Source of the DNA: a virus
IMG/VR virus record: IMGVR_UViG_3300025131_000181
Location: 1 to 36,244 of that record
DNA length: 36,244 bases
Strand: one strand, 5' to 3'
The translations under genes and the position numbers were made by a program. Below are positions 22,983 to 30,359 of this stretch, piece by piece; position 1 is the first letter of the stretch, and each line of letters opens with the position of its first letter. The notes under the pieces were generated by a model. The model made no database searches. It saw nothing but the letters and a program-made list of their open reading frames with translations, and was not told the origin of the DNA.

Positions 22983-24371
22983 ATGGCAACAACTACAACA
23001 ATCTACGCGGATACTGACGCTAACCTGCGGGAGAATGCGCCCGATACAAATTACAGTGGCAACTCGGTATTTAGAATCGGTCAATATACTGGCTATCGTA
23101 GACACGCTGTACTGCACTTTGACGTATCGGCGTACAGTGTCCCTTCAGATATTGTTAGTGCAAAACTATATTTAACTGCTTCTGGCGATACAGGTCCTAC
23201 TAGAACGATGAAGATTGCACGACTAAACCAAGATTACGTTGAGGCAGAGGTAACGTGGAATGTTGCAAGTACAGGGGTATCTTGGACGGGTGGTGCAGGT
23301 GGTGAAGGGAATGGCGCATTTACAGAGCCAACTTATTCAATAAGTGTTGGCGATGGCGAAGGTGACCAAGAAGTTGATATTAAAGAATTGGTAGTTGATG
23401 CAATAAATAGAAGGGATGACGAGTTGTGGCTTATTATTTGCTTTGACCCTACGGATACTGCAACGGAAGCGGGAAGAAGTTATTTTTACCCTAGCGAATA
23501 CGGAACGGCATCATACCGACCAAAGATTGCAGTAACAGTTGCAAGAAGGGTCGTGTGGGATGGTGCATACGATGGTGACGCAGAGAACGGTCTTAATTGG
23601 GGTCTAGCAGGAACTGCACCAACAACCAGCGACTATGTACTATTTAATTCTGGCAGCGTTTCTGTGACATCGGGGAGCATTTCTTGTCATTCGTTGTTTA
23701 TTAGTAAAGATTACACAGGTGAGATTTTAGCAACAGGTGGCGGTGCGATTAATTTAGTTAGTTCAACTTCCGATACTGGCAATGTTGCGGTTATCAAAAA
23801 GAAAATTGGCAGGATTCATTTAAGCGAATATGATGATTATAACAGGACGGTTTACATCTTGGATACACCAAGCGATGAGTGTACTTTTGAAACAAGAGGG
23901 GGAAACAGTTTCGATGTATTTGTGGACAAAACTACTGGCATGTTGAATGTGGTTGGCGATAGCAACCTGATAGTTGGGTTTAACAAAAACAAAAAACGAG
24001 TAACAACATCGGGAACAGTAACAGATATTATTGCGTGTGGTAAAACGGTGTACTTAGATAATGGGTGTAACGATTTAACTATTTGTAATAATGGAAAAGT
24101 TGTATGCAACTCTGGTTCAGTAAATGATATAACGATTGGCAAAGGTATATTTTCTCAAAAGTCAATTGCAGTAAATGATGTCGTAATGTACGGCGGTGAG
24201 TTTAACTTTAAAGATAACGAGAATGCAGTATCAGACACAAATGATGTAACACTATACCAAGGGTCTAAGTTTATTGCGAAAAGCAATTCTGTCGATTGGA
24301 CTCCGCAAGGTGATTTAATTATATGGGGCGGGAACTTTACAGTTGATTCCGCACAGATTACAGTGGTGTAG
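22983..24371 (+). CDS. DNRLRE-type and solenoid fibre protein
   Basis: 462 aa. Residues 1 to about 185 match a DNRLRE-type domain: I-Y-A-D-T-D-A-N-L-R-E, Y-R-R-H-A-V-L-H-F-D-V-S-A, then A-K-L-Y-L-T and T-W-N-V-A-S. A second W-D-G...E-N-G-L-N-W...T-S-D-Y-V-L-F module follows near 190-215, then a solenoid-like string of short strands to the end. DNRLRE-type domains are carbohydrate- or matrix-linked modules in bacterial surface proteins, so a host-attachment fibre is likely. Close relation in architecture to its upstream neighbour suggests duplication or shared chassis. Confidence 0.7.
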   Translation: MATTTTIYADTDANLRENAPDTNYSGNSVFRIGQYTGYRRHAVLHFDVSAYSVPSDIVSAKLYLTASGDTGPTRTMKIARLNQDYVEAEVTWNVASTGVSWTGGAGGEGNGAFTEPTYSISVGDGEGDQEVDIKELVVDAINRRDDELWLIICFDPTDTATEAGRSYFYPSEYGTASYRPKIAVTVARRVVWDGAYDGDAENGLNWGLAGTAPTTSDYVLFNSGSVSVTSGSISCHSLFISKDYTGEILATGGGAINLVSSTSDTGNVAVIKKKIGRIHLSEYDDYNRTVYILDTPSDECTFETRGGNSFDVFVDKTTGMLNVVGDSNLIVGFNKNKKRVTTSGTVTDIIACGKTVYLDNGCNDLTICNNGKVVCNSGSVNDITIGKGIFSQKSIAVNDVVMYGGEFNFKDNENAVSDTNDVTLYQGSKFIAKSNSVDWTPQGDLIIWGGNFTVDSAQITVV

Positions 24372-24374
24372 CAA

Positions 24375-25151
24375 ATGACTAATTACGCAAAGTTTGCAGC
24401 CATCAGTTGTACACATTGCCCGTACCAAAGCGAACGTGCAATTGACAAACTACTTGAAGAATTAAAAGGCAGAAAACTTACGCACTTCATCCACTGTGGG
24501 GATGTGGTCGATGCAGAAGCGGCAAGTGTTCACAATGATAACGAACCAGTTGGGCATACGTTAATTGAAGAATATAAAGTTGCGGCACACATGCTTTCGA
24601 GAATCCGCAAGGCATTAGAACCTGACACTAAATTAGTGTTGTTAGATGGCAACCATGACGATAATATCCAACGCCCCGATTCACGCAGGATAAAATATGA
24701 CCTGCGTGAACTTTGCAACCCAAGAAAGATTGAAGGCGTAGCAGATGAATATAAACTTTGGCAGCACGTTCCGTACCGTCATGGTGCAAGAGGTTGTTAC
24801 CAACTTGGTGCGGTGATTTTCAGTCATGGTTTTTCAACTGGTGCAAACAGCGATGAGTTAGAAGCCATACAATTGGCGATGGCGTGTGGCGGTCATGCGC
24901 ACAGGTTGATTGTTAGAGGGCATACACACCGCCCTGTACCGCCCACACAGTGCAAGCGTAGTGCAAGGGTCAAACTACCGTGGCACTATTGCAATGTTGG
25001 CTATATGGCGTTTGATGACCGCCCCGCATATACTCACCGCTTCGACATCCAACAATGGGGAAGGGCTTGTTTAGTTGGGGAAACCAAAATAGGACGGGCA
25101 GACCGAGTTGGAAAAGATGCGTGGAAAGCACAACTAATACCACTCGATTAA
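24375..25151 (+). CDS. Calcineurin-like metallophosphoesterase
   Basis: 258 aa. Motifs: S-C12-T-H14, G-D43-V-V-D, G-N-H-D (92-95), H151 in F-S-H-G-F, and G-H-T-H (182-185). The first motif normally reads D-x-H; here Cys replaces the Asp, leaving other ligands intact. Substrate unknown: a cyclic nucleotide, DNA or phosphoester are all possible. It is the last gene before a terminator and so is transcribed with the tail genes. Confidence 0.85.
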   Translation: MTNYAKFAAISCTHCPYQSERAIDKLLEELKGRKLTHFIHCGDVVDAEAASVHNDNEPVGHTLIEEYKVAAHMLSRIRKALEPDTKLVLLDGNHDDNIQRPDSRRIKYDLRELCNPRKIEGVADEYKLWQHVPYRHGARGCYQLGAVIFSHGFSTGANSDELEAIQLAMACGGHAHRLIVRGHTHRPVPPTQCKRSARVKLPWHYCNVGYMAFDDRPAYTHRFDIQQWGRACLVGETKIGRADRVGKDAWKAQLIPLD

Positions 25152-25163
25152 ATACACAATCTC

Positions 25164-25190
25164 AAAAACTATCATATTTGATATGTTTTT
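25164..25190 (+). terminator. Terminator after tail operon
   Basis: AAAAAC...GTTTTT stem continued by TATCA-TATT-TGATA, with one bulged T, ending in T5. The A/T symmetry may let it work on both strands, but all genes here are on +. It follows the metallophosphoesterase stop by 13 nt. Confidence 0.6.
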
Positions 25191-25264
25191 CGTTTCATTC
25201 TTAAGTTGCGACAGTTTACGCGCTAGGTGCAACAACTTATACCTTATATGTATTTGGCTTGTTC

Positions 25265-25273
25265 TGTTATAAT
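25265..25273 (+). promoter_or_regulatory. Extended -10 promoter
   Basis: TGTTATAAT at 25265-25273 is a perfect extended -10 (TG-N-TATAAT). No good -35 lies at the expected distance, which is acceptable for extended -10 promoters. Transcription would start near 25280 and drive the replication operon. Confidence 0.65.
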
Positions 25274-25295
25274 GCACCGATATATCGAAAGGAAC

Positions 25296-25371
25296 GGACT
25301 CCAATCGTCAAACGAGATAGCCAATGTATTGGCAACGAGGGGAGTCCAAAAGTTAAAAGGAGTTGCCAATG
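25296..25371 (+). promoter_or_regulatory. Structured 5' leader with start-codon pairing
   Basis: GGACTCC (25296-25302) pairs with GGAGTCC (25341-25347), enclosing TCGT-CAA-ACGA (25305-25315) and GCCAAT-GT-ATTGGC (25320-25333), a three-way junction. ATTGGCAAC (25328-25336) is also an exact 9-nt complement of GTTGCCAAT (25362-25370), which covers the last SD base and start codon of the next gene. ACTCC (25298-25302) can also pair with GGAGT of the SD (25359-25363). The two folds exclude each other, so this looks like a translational switch. Confidence 0.6.
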
Positions 25372-26214
25372 GCACTCAAAGCAAAACAGCCGAAAGCGAA
25401 GGACGCTCGGCTAAAATTGTTTATGTATGGTGATGCAGGGGTGGGTAAAACTACTGCCTCTTGCGTACTACCTGCACCTTACATAATTGATACTGAACAA
25501 GGTACAAACAATTACTCGGAACTCATAACCAAGGCAGGTGGTGCTGTGTTCCAAACAACTTCAATGGATGAAATTATTGAAGAAGTAAGACAGTTGCGTA
25601 AAGAAAAGCATGATTACAAAACTTTGGTAATAGATTCATCCACACCCGCATACTTTGACTTGATTGAAAAGTGTGAGGAAAAAGTTGGCTCAGAGTTTGG
25701 CAGACACTATGGTGAAGCAAACAAATACATGAGGCGGTTAATTAACTTGCTCATGGATTTAGATATGAATGTTATCTTCACAGCACATAGTAAAGTTGTG
25801 TATGGCGATGATATGAAAAAGATGGGCACAACCTTTGATGGTTGGAAGCGTTTGGATTATATCTTCGACCTTGTTTTAGAATTGCGAAAGATTACACCAA
25901 CAAACAGGAAGGCAAAAGTTGTGAAGACACGGCTCGATGGCTTCCCAGATGGCGATGTATTCGATTGGACTTTTGATGCGTTGTCTAAACGATATGAAGT
26001 TAAAGAAATGGAACGTGAAACTGTTGCTGTTAAAGTTGCGACAAAGAAACAGATTGAACAGATAACAAAGATTGCCGAGAACATCAATGAAGGTAATGAG
26101 TTTGTTTCTGAATGTATTAAAAGAGCAAGAGTAGGCGTCTTAGAAGATATGCCACAAGACAAGGCAGACAAAATGATTGAAGCAATGAAAAAGAAAATAG
26201 GAGCAATAGAATGA
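25369..26214 (+). CDS. Sak4-like RecA-fold ATPase
   Basis: P-loop ATPase of the AAA_24/Sak4 type found in phage recombination modules. Walker A G21-D-A-G-V-G-K-T28 follows a short L-K-L-F-M-Y strand. I-I-D-T-E-Q-G is the next strand, T-L-V-I-D-S-S the Walker B, and N-V-I-F-T-A-H the sensor strand. The final 70 residues are charged helices. Sak4 proteins anneal or load on SSB-coated DNA, and an SSB-like gene follows directly. ATG 25369 is used, as AAAAGGAG at 25355-25362 gives 6-nt spacing; the TTG at 25363 touches the SD. Confidence 0.85.
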   Translation: MALKAKQPKAKDARLKLFMYGDAGVGKTTASCVLPAPYIIDTEQGTNNYSELITKAGGAVFQTTSMDEIIEEVRQLRKEKHDYKTLVIDSSTPAYFDLIEKCEEKVGSEFGRHYGEANKYMRRLINLLMDLDMNVIFTAHSKVVYGDDMKKMGTTFDGWKRLDYIFDLVLELRKITPTNRKAKVVKTRLDGFPDGDVFDWTFDALSKRYEVKEMERETVAVKVATKKQIEQITKIAENINEGNEFVSECIKRARVGVLEDMPQDKADKMIEAMKKKIGAIE

Positions 26215-26636
26215 TTGAGTATAACCCAGAAGATGCAACTGAAGCAAATGACTTTCAACCTTTTCCTGTTGGCGAGTATGAGGCAGAAGTTATTGAGGCA
26301 GACCAAATGGTTTCAAAAGCAGGCAATGATATGATACGCTTAAATCTTGTTGTTACTAATGACAAGGGTGGCACTACAAGAATTTATGACTACATAGTTA
26401 TTCCTAATACCTTGTTCAAACTTAAGTCTATTTGCAGGTGTTTAAGTATTGAGTTTGATGGTACACTTGATGAGCAGATTTTAGTAGACCAAAGAATGAA
26501 AGTTAAGGTTGGGATAGAAAAAGGTGATGACAAGTATCCCGCAAAGAATAGAATTGATAGATACATTGATGGCATAGGTTCAAACAGTACACCTGTTGAG
26601 ACTCCCACTATACCGAAAGATGATATACCATTCTAA
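26211..26636 (+). CDS. Single-strand DNA-binding-like protein
   Basis: 141 aa of DUF669 type. F-P-V-G-E-Y-E-A-E-V-I-E-A-D and N-D-M-I-R-L-N-L-V-V give an OB-like sheet, and T-L-F-K-L-K-S-I-C-R-C-L is the helix usual in this family. It ends with D-D-I-P-F, the acidic tip by which SSBs recruit partners, after a flexible P/T linker. Overlaps the Sak4-like gene by ATGA; the pair is a common phage recombination/replication unit. Confidence 0.82.
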   Translation: MIEYNPEDATEANDFQPFPVGEYEAEVIEADQMVSKAGNDMIRLNLVVTNDKGGTTRIYDYIVIPNTLFKLKSICRCLSIEFDGTLDEQILVDQRMKVKVGIEKGDDKYPAKNRIDRYIDGIGSNSTPVETPTIPKDDIPF

Positions 26637-26661
26637 AACTGAGTACCAAGTTATCCTTTCG

Positions 26662-26698
26662 CTTGTGGGGTGGGAGAAATCCTGCCCTGCAAGTTTTT
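26662..26698 (+). terminator. Terminator or attenuator
   Basis: 13-bp stem including four G-T wobbles, from CTTG to CAAG, with an AGAAAT loop (26662-26693) and T5 after it. It lies in the gap between the SSB-like gene and the winged-helix gene, which has no evident promoter of its own, so partial termination is likely. Confidence 0.65.
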
Positions 26699-26727
26699 GG
26701 ATACGGCAAAGATGAAAGGACTTATTG

Positions 26728-27546
26728 ATGCCGAAGAAAAAAACAAACAAGATGCCAGCGATATTATTTTATACTGGCGATTGGTTGAAAGACCCCGCCA
26801 TAAGATGTTGCAGTTTAGAAGCAAGAGGATTGTGGATTGAGATGTTGTGTTTAATGTATGAGTCACCACAACGAGGGTACCTATCTCTCGCAAACGGAGT
26901 TGGCGTGTCTGACGTTCAGTTGGCTAGGATGGTCGGAGCATCGATTGAAGAAGTCAAACGCATCACAGGCGAACTGAAGGCTTGTGGCGTGTTCTCAGAA
27001 ACCAAGGACGGAATTAAGTATTCAAGGCGTATGGTTTCAGATGAATTAGTTAGAGCAGATAAAAGTAAGGCAGGGAAGAAAGGAATGGAAAGCCGTTATA
27101 GCAGAAACGATAACAAGCCACCTAACAGAGAGGTAACAGTTGTTGAATATGAATATGAAGATGAATCTGTAATTGATTCTTCTAATAATTATTTAGTAAA
27201 TAGAAAGTCAAGAGAAAATAATAAAGCAATTGACTTTGTATTAAATGCAATACCTAAAAACCGTTTGCAGAATCCAAGCAAGACACGGATGCAGATTCGC
27301 AGGGTGTTAGATGTTGCAATTAGTAATGGTAAAGATGAGATGGATTGTGCGACATTGCTTGCCGAGCGTTTTGGTTTGTACTACAAGTCGCAAGAAGGTA
27401 GTGGTGAGTATTTTAAGTCACCGCACAAATGGTTAGAAGAAGATTGTCATTTAGTAGACCCAAGCGTTTGGGACTCACGAAAAAAACCCCAACCCACAAG
27501 TGGTTGGGATTCAATTAAGAAAGGAAATATAAGCAATGAATTATAA
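26728..27546 (+). CDS. Winged-helix replication protein
   Basis: Phage replication-initiation type protein, 272 aa. M-P-A-I-L-F-Y-T-G-D-W-L-K-D-P-A-I-R near the start with R-G-L-W-I-E-M-L-C-L-M is the standard opening of DUF1376/replisome-organiser-like proteins, followed by a winged helix (V-Q-L-A-R-M-V-G...E-V-K-R-I-T-G-E-L). The basic linker and the second domain (I-P-K-N-R-L...) resemble loader-binding C termini. ATG 26728 has AAAGGA at 26715-26720. Likely binds origin DNA. Confidence 0.8.
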   Translation: MPKKKTNKMPAILFYTGDWLKDPAIRCCSLEARGLWIEMLCLMYESPQRGYLSLANGVGVSDVQLARMVGASIEEVKRITGELKACGVFSETKDGIKYSRRMVSDELVRADKSKAGKKGMESRYSRNDNKPPNREVTVVEYEYEDESVIDSSNNYLVNRKSRENNKAIDFVLNAIPKNRLQNPSKTRMQIRRVLDVAISNGKDEMDCATLLAERFGLYYKSQEGSGEYFKSPHKWLEEDCHLVDPSVWDSRKKPQPTSGWDSIKKGNISNEL

Positions 27547-27994
27547 ACATACGGCAGAACGGATGAGGTATTTGGCTGAATCCCACCTAGAATTTGTTGA
27601 GTCGTTAGAAAACAAAGCACCACTCGTCTTACAAGACAAGACAGAGGTGTATAGTTTTTTGACTGACGATAATGTCTTGTACGCTGTGCATCTTACTTAT
27701 GTTTATGCTTGCAAGCAAAGACATGACATAGAATCTCAGGTTGAAGGCAGGAACTTTATGGTTACTGGTTTGTATTGGATACCCAATGCAAGTCAGACTC
27801 CTATTGAGGTTGATGGCTACGAAGAACTTACTGATAGATGTAATGAGTTTATGAAGATTAAGTTTGATATTGAAGATTGCTATACCAAATATGATTTTGG
27901 TTATGAAGAAGAAGAAGAAGAAGAACTTGCGTATGGTAATAAATCAAGTGATAACCCTAACCCTGTAGACCATGAGCGAGGACACTACTTATGA
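27536..27994 (+). CDS. Unrecognised acidic-tail protein
   Basis: 152 aa. Helical start, then a beta part with Y-S-F-L-T-D-D-N and a G-L-Y-W-I-P turn; near the end Y-E-E-E-E-E-E-E-L is a strongly acidic run before a polar tail. No known domain seen. Overlaps the replication protein by 11 nt and a small membrane protein gene by ATGA, so it is in the replication operon. Confidence 0.7.
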   Translation: MNYKHTAERMRYLAESHLEFVESLENKAPLVLQDKTEVYSFLTDDNVLYAVHLTYVYACKQRHDIESQVEGRNFMVTGLYWIPNASQTPIEVDGYEELTDRCNEFMKIKFDIEDCYTKYDFGYEEEEEEELAYGNKSSDNPNPVDHERGHYL

Positions 27995-28134
27995 GTGATA
28001 AGAAACAAAAAGAAAGCGAAACTTTTAAGGCAGTTGGTATGATGGTTGGATATGCGTTGGTAAACTTTACCAAAGGAGCATTCTTTGTACTCGGTGGTTA
28101 CTTTGTATTACGGTTAGTTGGTGTGTTGCAATGA
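27991..28134 (+). CDS. Small membrane protein
   Basis: 47 aa: an 11-residue charged start (M-S-D-K-K-Q-K-E-S-E), then one or two hydrophobic stretches with V-G-M-M-V-G-Y-A-L-V and F-F-V-L-G-G-Y-F-V-L. Both ends are ATGA overlaps with good neighbours, which strongly suggests that it is translated. Function unknown; it might tie replication to the membrane. Confidence 0.65.
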   Translation: MSDKKQKESETFKAVGMMVGYALVNFTKGAFFVLGGYFVLRLVGVLQ

Positions 28135-28655
28135 ATGAAATAGAAACAACAATAGACAGGAACGCCGAATGGGCAAAGTCAATTGAGGTAATGGAAGGTC
28201 TGTTTCCTAAATGGCAACCGTCAAAAGAACAAGCGGAATCATGGACAAAAAAGTTTGGGATGTTAAATCCTGAATGGTTTAGGGAAGCATTGCATTTAAC
28301 TTACCACACTTACAATAGCGATAGCCCAAAACCTAAATGGGTTGCAGAAATGTTTAGACAAGTTAGTGCAGGGCATCGAGGTATACCATTGAATGAGTCA
28401 GACGGTGCATCAATTCGACATCAACAAGAACAAGAGGAAAAGGAGTTACACGAGTTGCAAGCGAAGGCAGACAGAGAACGTGTTTGTAAAGAAGTTGCAA
28501 CGTGGACACCCGAAGACGCAACACATTGGGCAACCTTGTTTGCAAAAAAGTATAATGGTATGGTTTCTGAAAGGAATAAACTAAACGACATAACAACATG
28601 GTCGGACACCTTTACCCAGTTTGTTTTTGTGTTTAGGAAAATGCAGACGCAATAA
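28131..28655 (+). CDS. Putative replication-associated protein
   Basis: 174 aa, mostly helical. N-terminal W-A-K-S-I-E-V-M-E-G-L-F-P-K-W and M-L-N-P-E-W-F-R-E-A-L-H-L-T-Y recall the small helical helicase-loader or loader-adaptor proteins of phages, with P-K-W-V-A-E-M-F-R as in such proteins, but I cannot confirm a family. A long E/Q/K coiled segment lies at about 97-121. Last gene of this operon, followed by a terminator. Confidence 0.6.
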   Translation: MNEIETTIDRNAEWAKSIEVMEGLFPKWQPSKEQAESWTKKFGMLNPEWFREALHLTYHTYNSDSPKPKWVAEMFRQVSAGHRGIPLNESDGASIRHQQEQEEKELHELQAKADRERVCKEVATWTPEDATHWATLFAKKYNGMVSERNKLNDITTWSDTFTQFVFVFRKMQTQ

Positions 28656-28692
28656 TAAAAACAACCAACGCAAATACTGCACATAATGACAG

Positions 28693-28724
28693 CGCCCTCA
28701 CGATTCAATTGTGAGGGCGTTTTT
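28693..28724 (+). terminator. Rho-independent terminator
   Basis: CGCCCTCAC (28693-28701) and GTGAGGGCG (28711-28719) form a perfect 9-bp stem with a 9-nt loop followed by T5. It closes the replication operon. Confidence 0.9.
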
Positions 28725-28754
28725 GGCAATTGCGTCATATATATATGTATTGGT

Positions 28755-28774
28755 GCAGATTTATCTGCGTTTTT
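28755..28774 (+). terminator. Second short terminator-like hairpin
   Basis: GCAGAT-TT-ATCTGC followed by G and T5. Directly after it the sequence is very A/T rich to about 28860 with no gene; the whole 28656-28893 stretch holds only these two hairpins and A/T-rich DNA that could contain a promoter or origin. Confidence 0.5.
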
Positions 28775-28893
28775 AGCGTAATAAATGCAAAAATCACGTT
28801 TTTTTCATATTTATAGGCATATATGGCGATTATTGATGTATATTAAACAAATACAAATTGATTCTTATTGAGTTTAGGCACTAACGGTTGGGA

Positions 28894-28974
28894 ATGAAAA
28901 AGCCAACGAAGTACAATCATAAATCGAAAGTGATGGTTGGAACAAAAGTCAAACAAGAATTCAAAAAAAGTTAG
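28894..28974 (+). CDS. 5' part of a split small gene
   Basis: 26 codons from ATG (M-K-K-P-T-K-Y-N-H-K) to TAG. It ends in an A7 run (28963-28969); a -1 shift there would continue into the reading frame of the next entry, yielding one protein of about 100 aa. No good ribosome site. Alone it would not be called a gene. Confidence 0.25.
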   Translation: MKKPTKYNHKSKVMVGTKVKQEFKKS

Positions 28975-28979
28975 GCAGA

Positions 28980-29195
28980 TTGGACAATGACATTCAACCG
29001 CGAATCAAAGCGAAGCGAATCGAGTCAACAACTGCAACAATTTTTTTTGAGTTTGAAAGCGAACGGCGACACGCACAAGTAGCATCGAGAGAATCAACAC
29101 ATAAGAACGAATACGAAGTTGTAATCAAGTCAACAAATGTAGCAACGCACTATTGCACCAAGACATTACAAGTAATTAAAAGTTACGAGTTGTAA
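28980..29195 (+). CDS. 3' part of split gene, unknown
   Basis: 71 aa from TTG 28980 with no convincing ribosome site. The frame is open further upstream to the A7 run, giving K-L-G-R-L-D-N-D-I-Q-P. The protein has plausible strands (T-T-A-T-I-F-F-E-F-E-S, E-Y-E-V-V-I-K-S-T). Contains a T8 run at 29041-29048. Either a frameshifted/programmed-frameshift gene, an assembly indel, or a decayed gene. Nothing recognised. The following 29196-29411 shows no gene. Confidence 0.4.
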   Translation: MDNDIQPRIKAKRIESTTATIFFEFESERRHAQVASRESTHKNEYEVVIKSTNVATHYCTKTLQVIKSYEL

Positions 29196-29382
29196 AAGAA
29201 TGTTATTTACAATCGGGCAACACTTGTTAGTTGTAGTCGAGTGAACAAAGTGAAACTTGCAATTGCATAGTTGATAAGAATATTGAGTGCGTAAATTAAA
29301 CACTCACAAACTTAGCAAGGGGATAAGTAACACGAGCCGAAAGGTTGGTGTTGCTATTTGTTAGTTAGGTATTTTTATTAAA

Positions 29383-29411
29383 GCCGAAAGGCACAACGAA
29401 AGGAAACAGTT
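29383..29411 (+). repeat. Leader cassette type A, copy 1
   Basis: GCC-GAAA-GGC mini-hairpin (29383-29392) followed by CACAACGAAAGGAAA and an ATG 29412. The same GGCACAACGAAAGGAA string recurs at 30367-30382. Confidence 0.55.
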
Positions 29412-29648
29412 ATGAAATATGGACACAGAATTATTCTTGTACCACGCGAGTCATTCTATACGGAGTTTGCAGAAGAGATTGCAAAGAAAATCAATTCAGA
29501 TGATTCTGACAATGTGGAAACCTGTAAGCGGTTTGGATATGACTTAAAGAAACTTATTAAAACACTCGACTCACCACTTACTGATGAAGAACGAGATTGG
29601 TACGAAGGTCTTGCCGTATCGCTCGCAAAAAACGAAGTACGAAAATAA
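29412..29648 (+). CDS. Small unrecognised protein
   Basis: 78 aa, soluble, helical. It opens M-K-Y-G-H-R-I-I-L-V-P and has an E-E-R-D-W-Y-E-G-L helix near the end. It is the first of a run of small genes each with its own AAAGGA-type leader. ATG 29412 has GAAAGGAA upstream. No function can be assigned; small early genes like these are often host-takeover factors. Confidence 0.65.
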   Translation: MKYGHRIILVPRESFYTEFAEEIAKKINSDDSDNVETCKRFGYDLKKLIKTLDSPLTDEERDWYEGLAVSLAKNEVRK

Positions 29649-29675
29649 CAAACAATTCTTAGAAAGGATAAAACA
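29649..29675 (+). repeat. Leader cassette type B, copy 1
   Basis: ACAAACAATTCTTAGAAAGGA precedes ATG 29676 and is repeated before ATG 30140. The shared string starts just around the preceding stop codon. Confidence 0.55.
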
Positions 29676-30110
29676 ATGATTACTAGAAAAGATTTGAACG
29701 CAATAGCAAACACACTAAACCAACGTATTCAACTTTACTTGAAGCAAGACGAGTTGGACAAAGCAAAAGCAGTTTGGTTCACAGCAGAAGAAATGTACCA
29801 CACAATGGTTTCACTGAATCCAAAAGTACAATACACAAAATGGAAAGAAGCAATTTGTGTTGGGTTCAGTTATGGCGAGTTGTTTGAAGACCAACGTGCA
29901 ATGACTAACGCAGAATGCTTGGATACAGCAATGGCTTTGATTGAAGCAGGACATGAAATGGAAACAGTAACAATGGATGCCTTAACAACAGTTGACGAAA
30001 GTTGCCCGATAACAAGTAAGGATTGGGAAGTTGTTATGGAACGAATGAATACACTGGAACAGTGTGAACACTACGAAGCAATCGGACGAAAATTAACAGA
30101 ACGAAAGTAA
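29676..30110 (+). CDS. Unrecognised helical protein
   Basis: 144 aa, almost all helical: N-terminal L-N-A-I-A-N-T-L-N-Q-R-I-Q-L-Y-L, a W-F-T-A-E-E-M-Y helix and C-terminal W-E-V-V-M-E-R-M-N-T-L-E-Q-C. Three Cys scattered. No membrane segment or known motif. AGAAAGGA precedes ATG 29676. Confidence 0.7.
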   Translation: MITRKDLNAIANTLNQRIQLYLKQDELDKAKAVWFTAEEMYHTMVSLNPKVQYTKWKEAICVGFSYGELFEDQRAMTNAECLDTAMALIEAGHEMETVTMDALTTVDESCPITSKDWEVVMERMNTLEQCEHYEAIGRKLTERK

Positions 30111-30139
30111 ACAAACAATTCTTAGAAAGGAATTACACA
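30111..30139 (+). repeat. Leader cassette type B, copy 2
   Basis: Same ACAAACAATTCTTAGAAAGGA string as before 29676, then ATTACACA and ATG 30140. The ATTACACA part also occurs before 30390. Confidence 0.55.
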
Positions 30140-30352
30140 ATGAAGAAATTGACAAAAAATCAAGTACGAGTATCGACAAGCGACTTCAGGTTCGCACATG
30201 GAAAATCACCAAGAGGATTCGGTGGTTGGGTTTTCGAGTTCAACCACGCTTTTGTGGAACGCGCCCCAACTGGTTCATTCGCCGAGGCAAAGAAGTGGGC
30301 AATCAATCGAGCCGTTCAACTTGGAACAACAACCGTAGAAGTTTGCAGTTAA
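30140..30352 (+). CDS. Small basic protein, unknown
   Basis: 70 aa, net positive. F-R-F-A-H-G-K-S-P-R-G-F-G-G-W-V-F-E-F centre and an A-K-K-W-A-I-N-R-A helix. Compact alpha/beta composition. AGAAAGGA leader. The G-x-G-G-W and the A-K-x-W-A helix look like small phage proteins with dsRBD-like layouts, but there is no firm match. Confidence 0.65.
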   Translation: MKKLTKNQVRVSTSDFRFAHGKSPRGFGGWVFEFNHAFVERAPTGSFAEAKKWAINRAVQLGTTTVEVCS

Positions 30353-30359
30353 ACAAACC

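Noticed and set aside
25296-25347. tRNA-like fold with a 7-bp acceptor-like stem
   Set aside because: Only 52 nt, two arms, no anticodon or T arm, no CCA. It is better explained as a structured mRNA leader.
28693-28774. CRISPR-like or attachment-site repeat
   Set aside because: Two unrelated hairpins each with a T tract; no repeated unit, no integrase in the window.
29257-29286. Sigma-70 promoter TTGCAA-18-TATTGA
   Set aside because: Both boxes are only partial matches and such pairs are frequent at this base composition.
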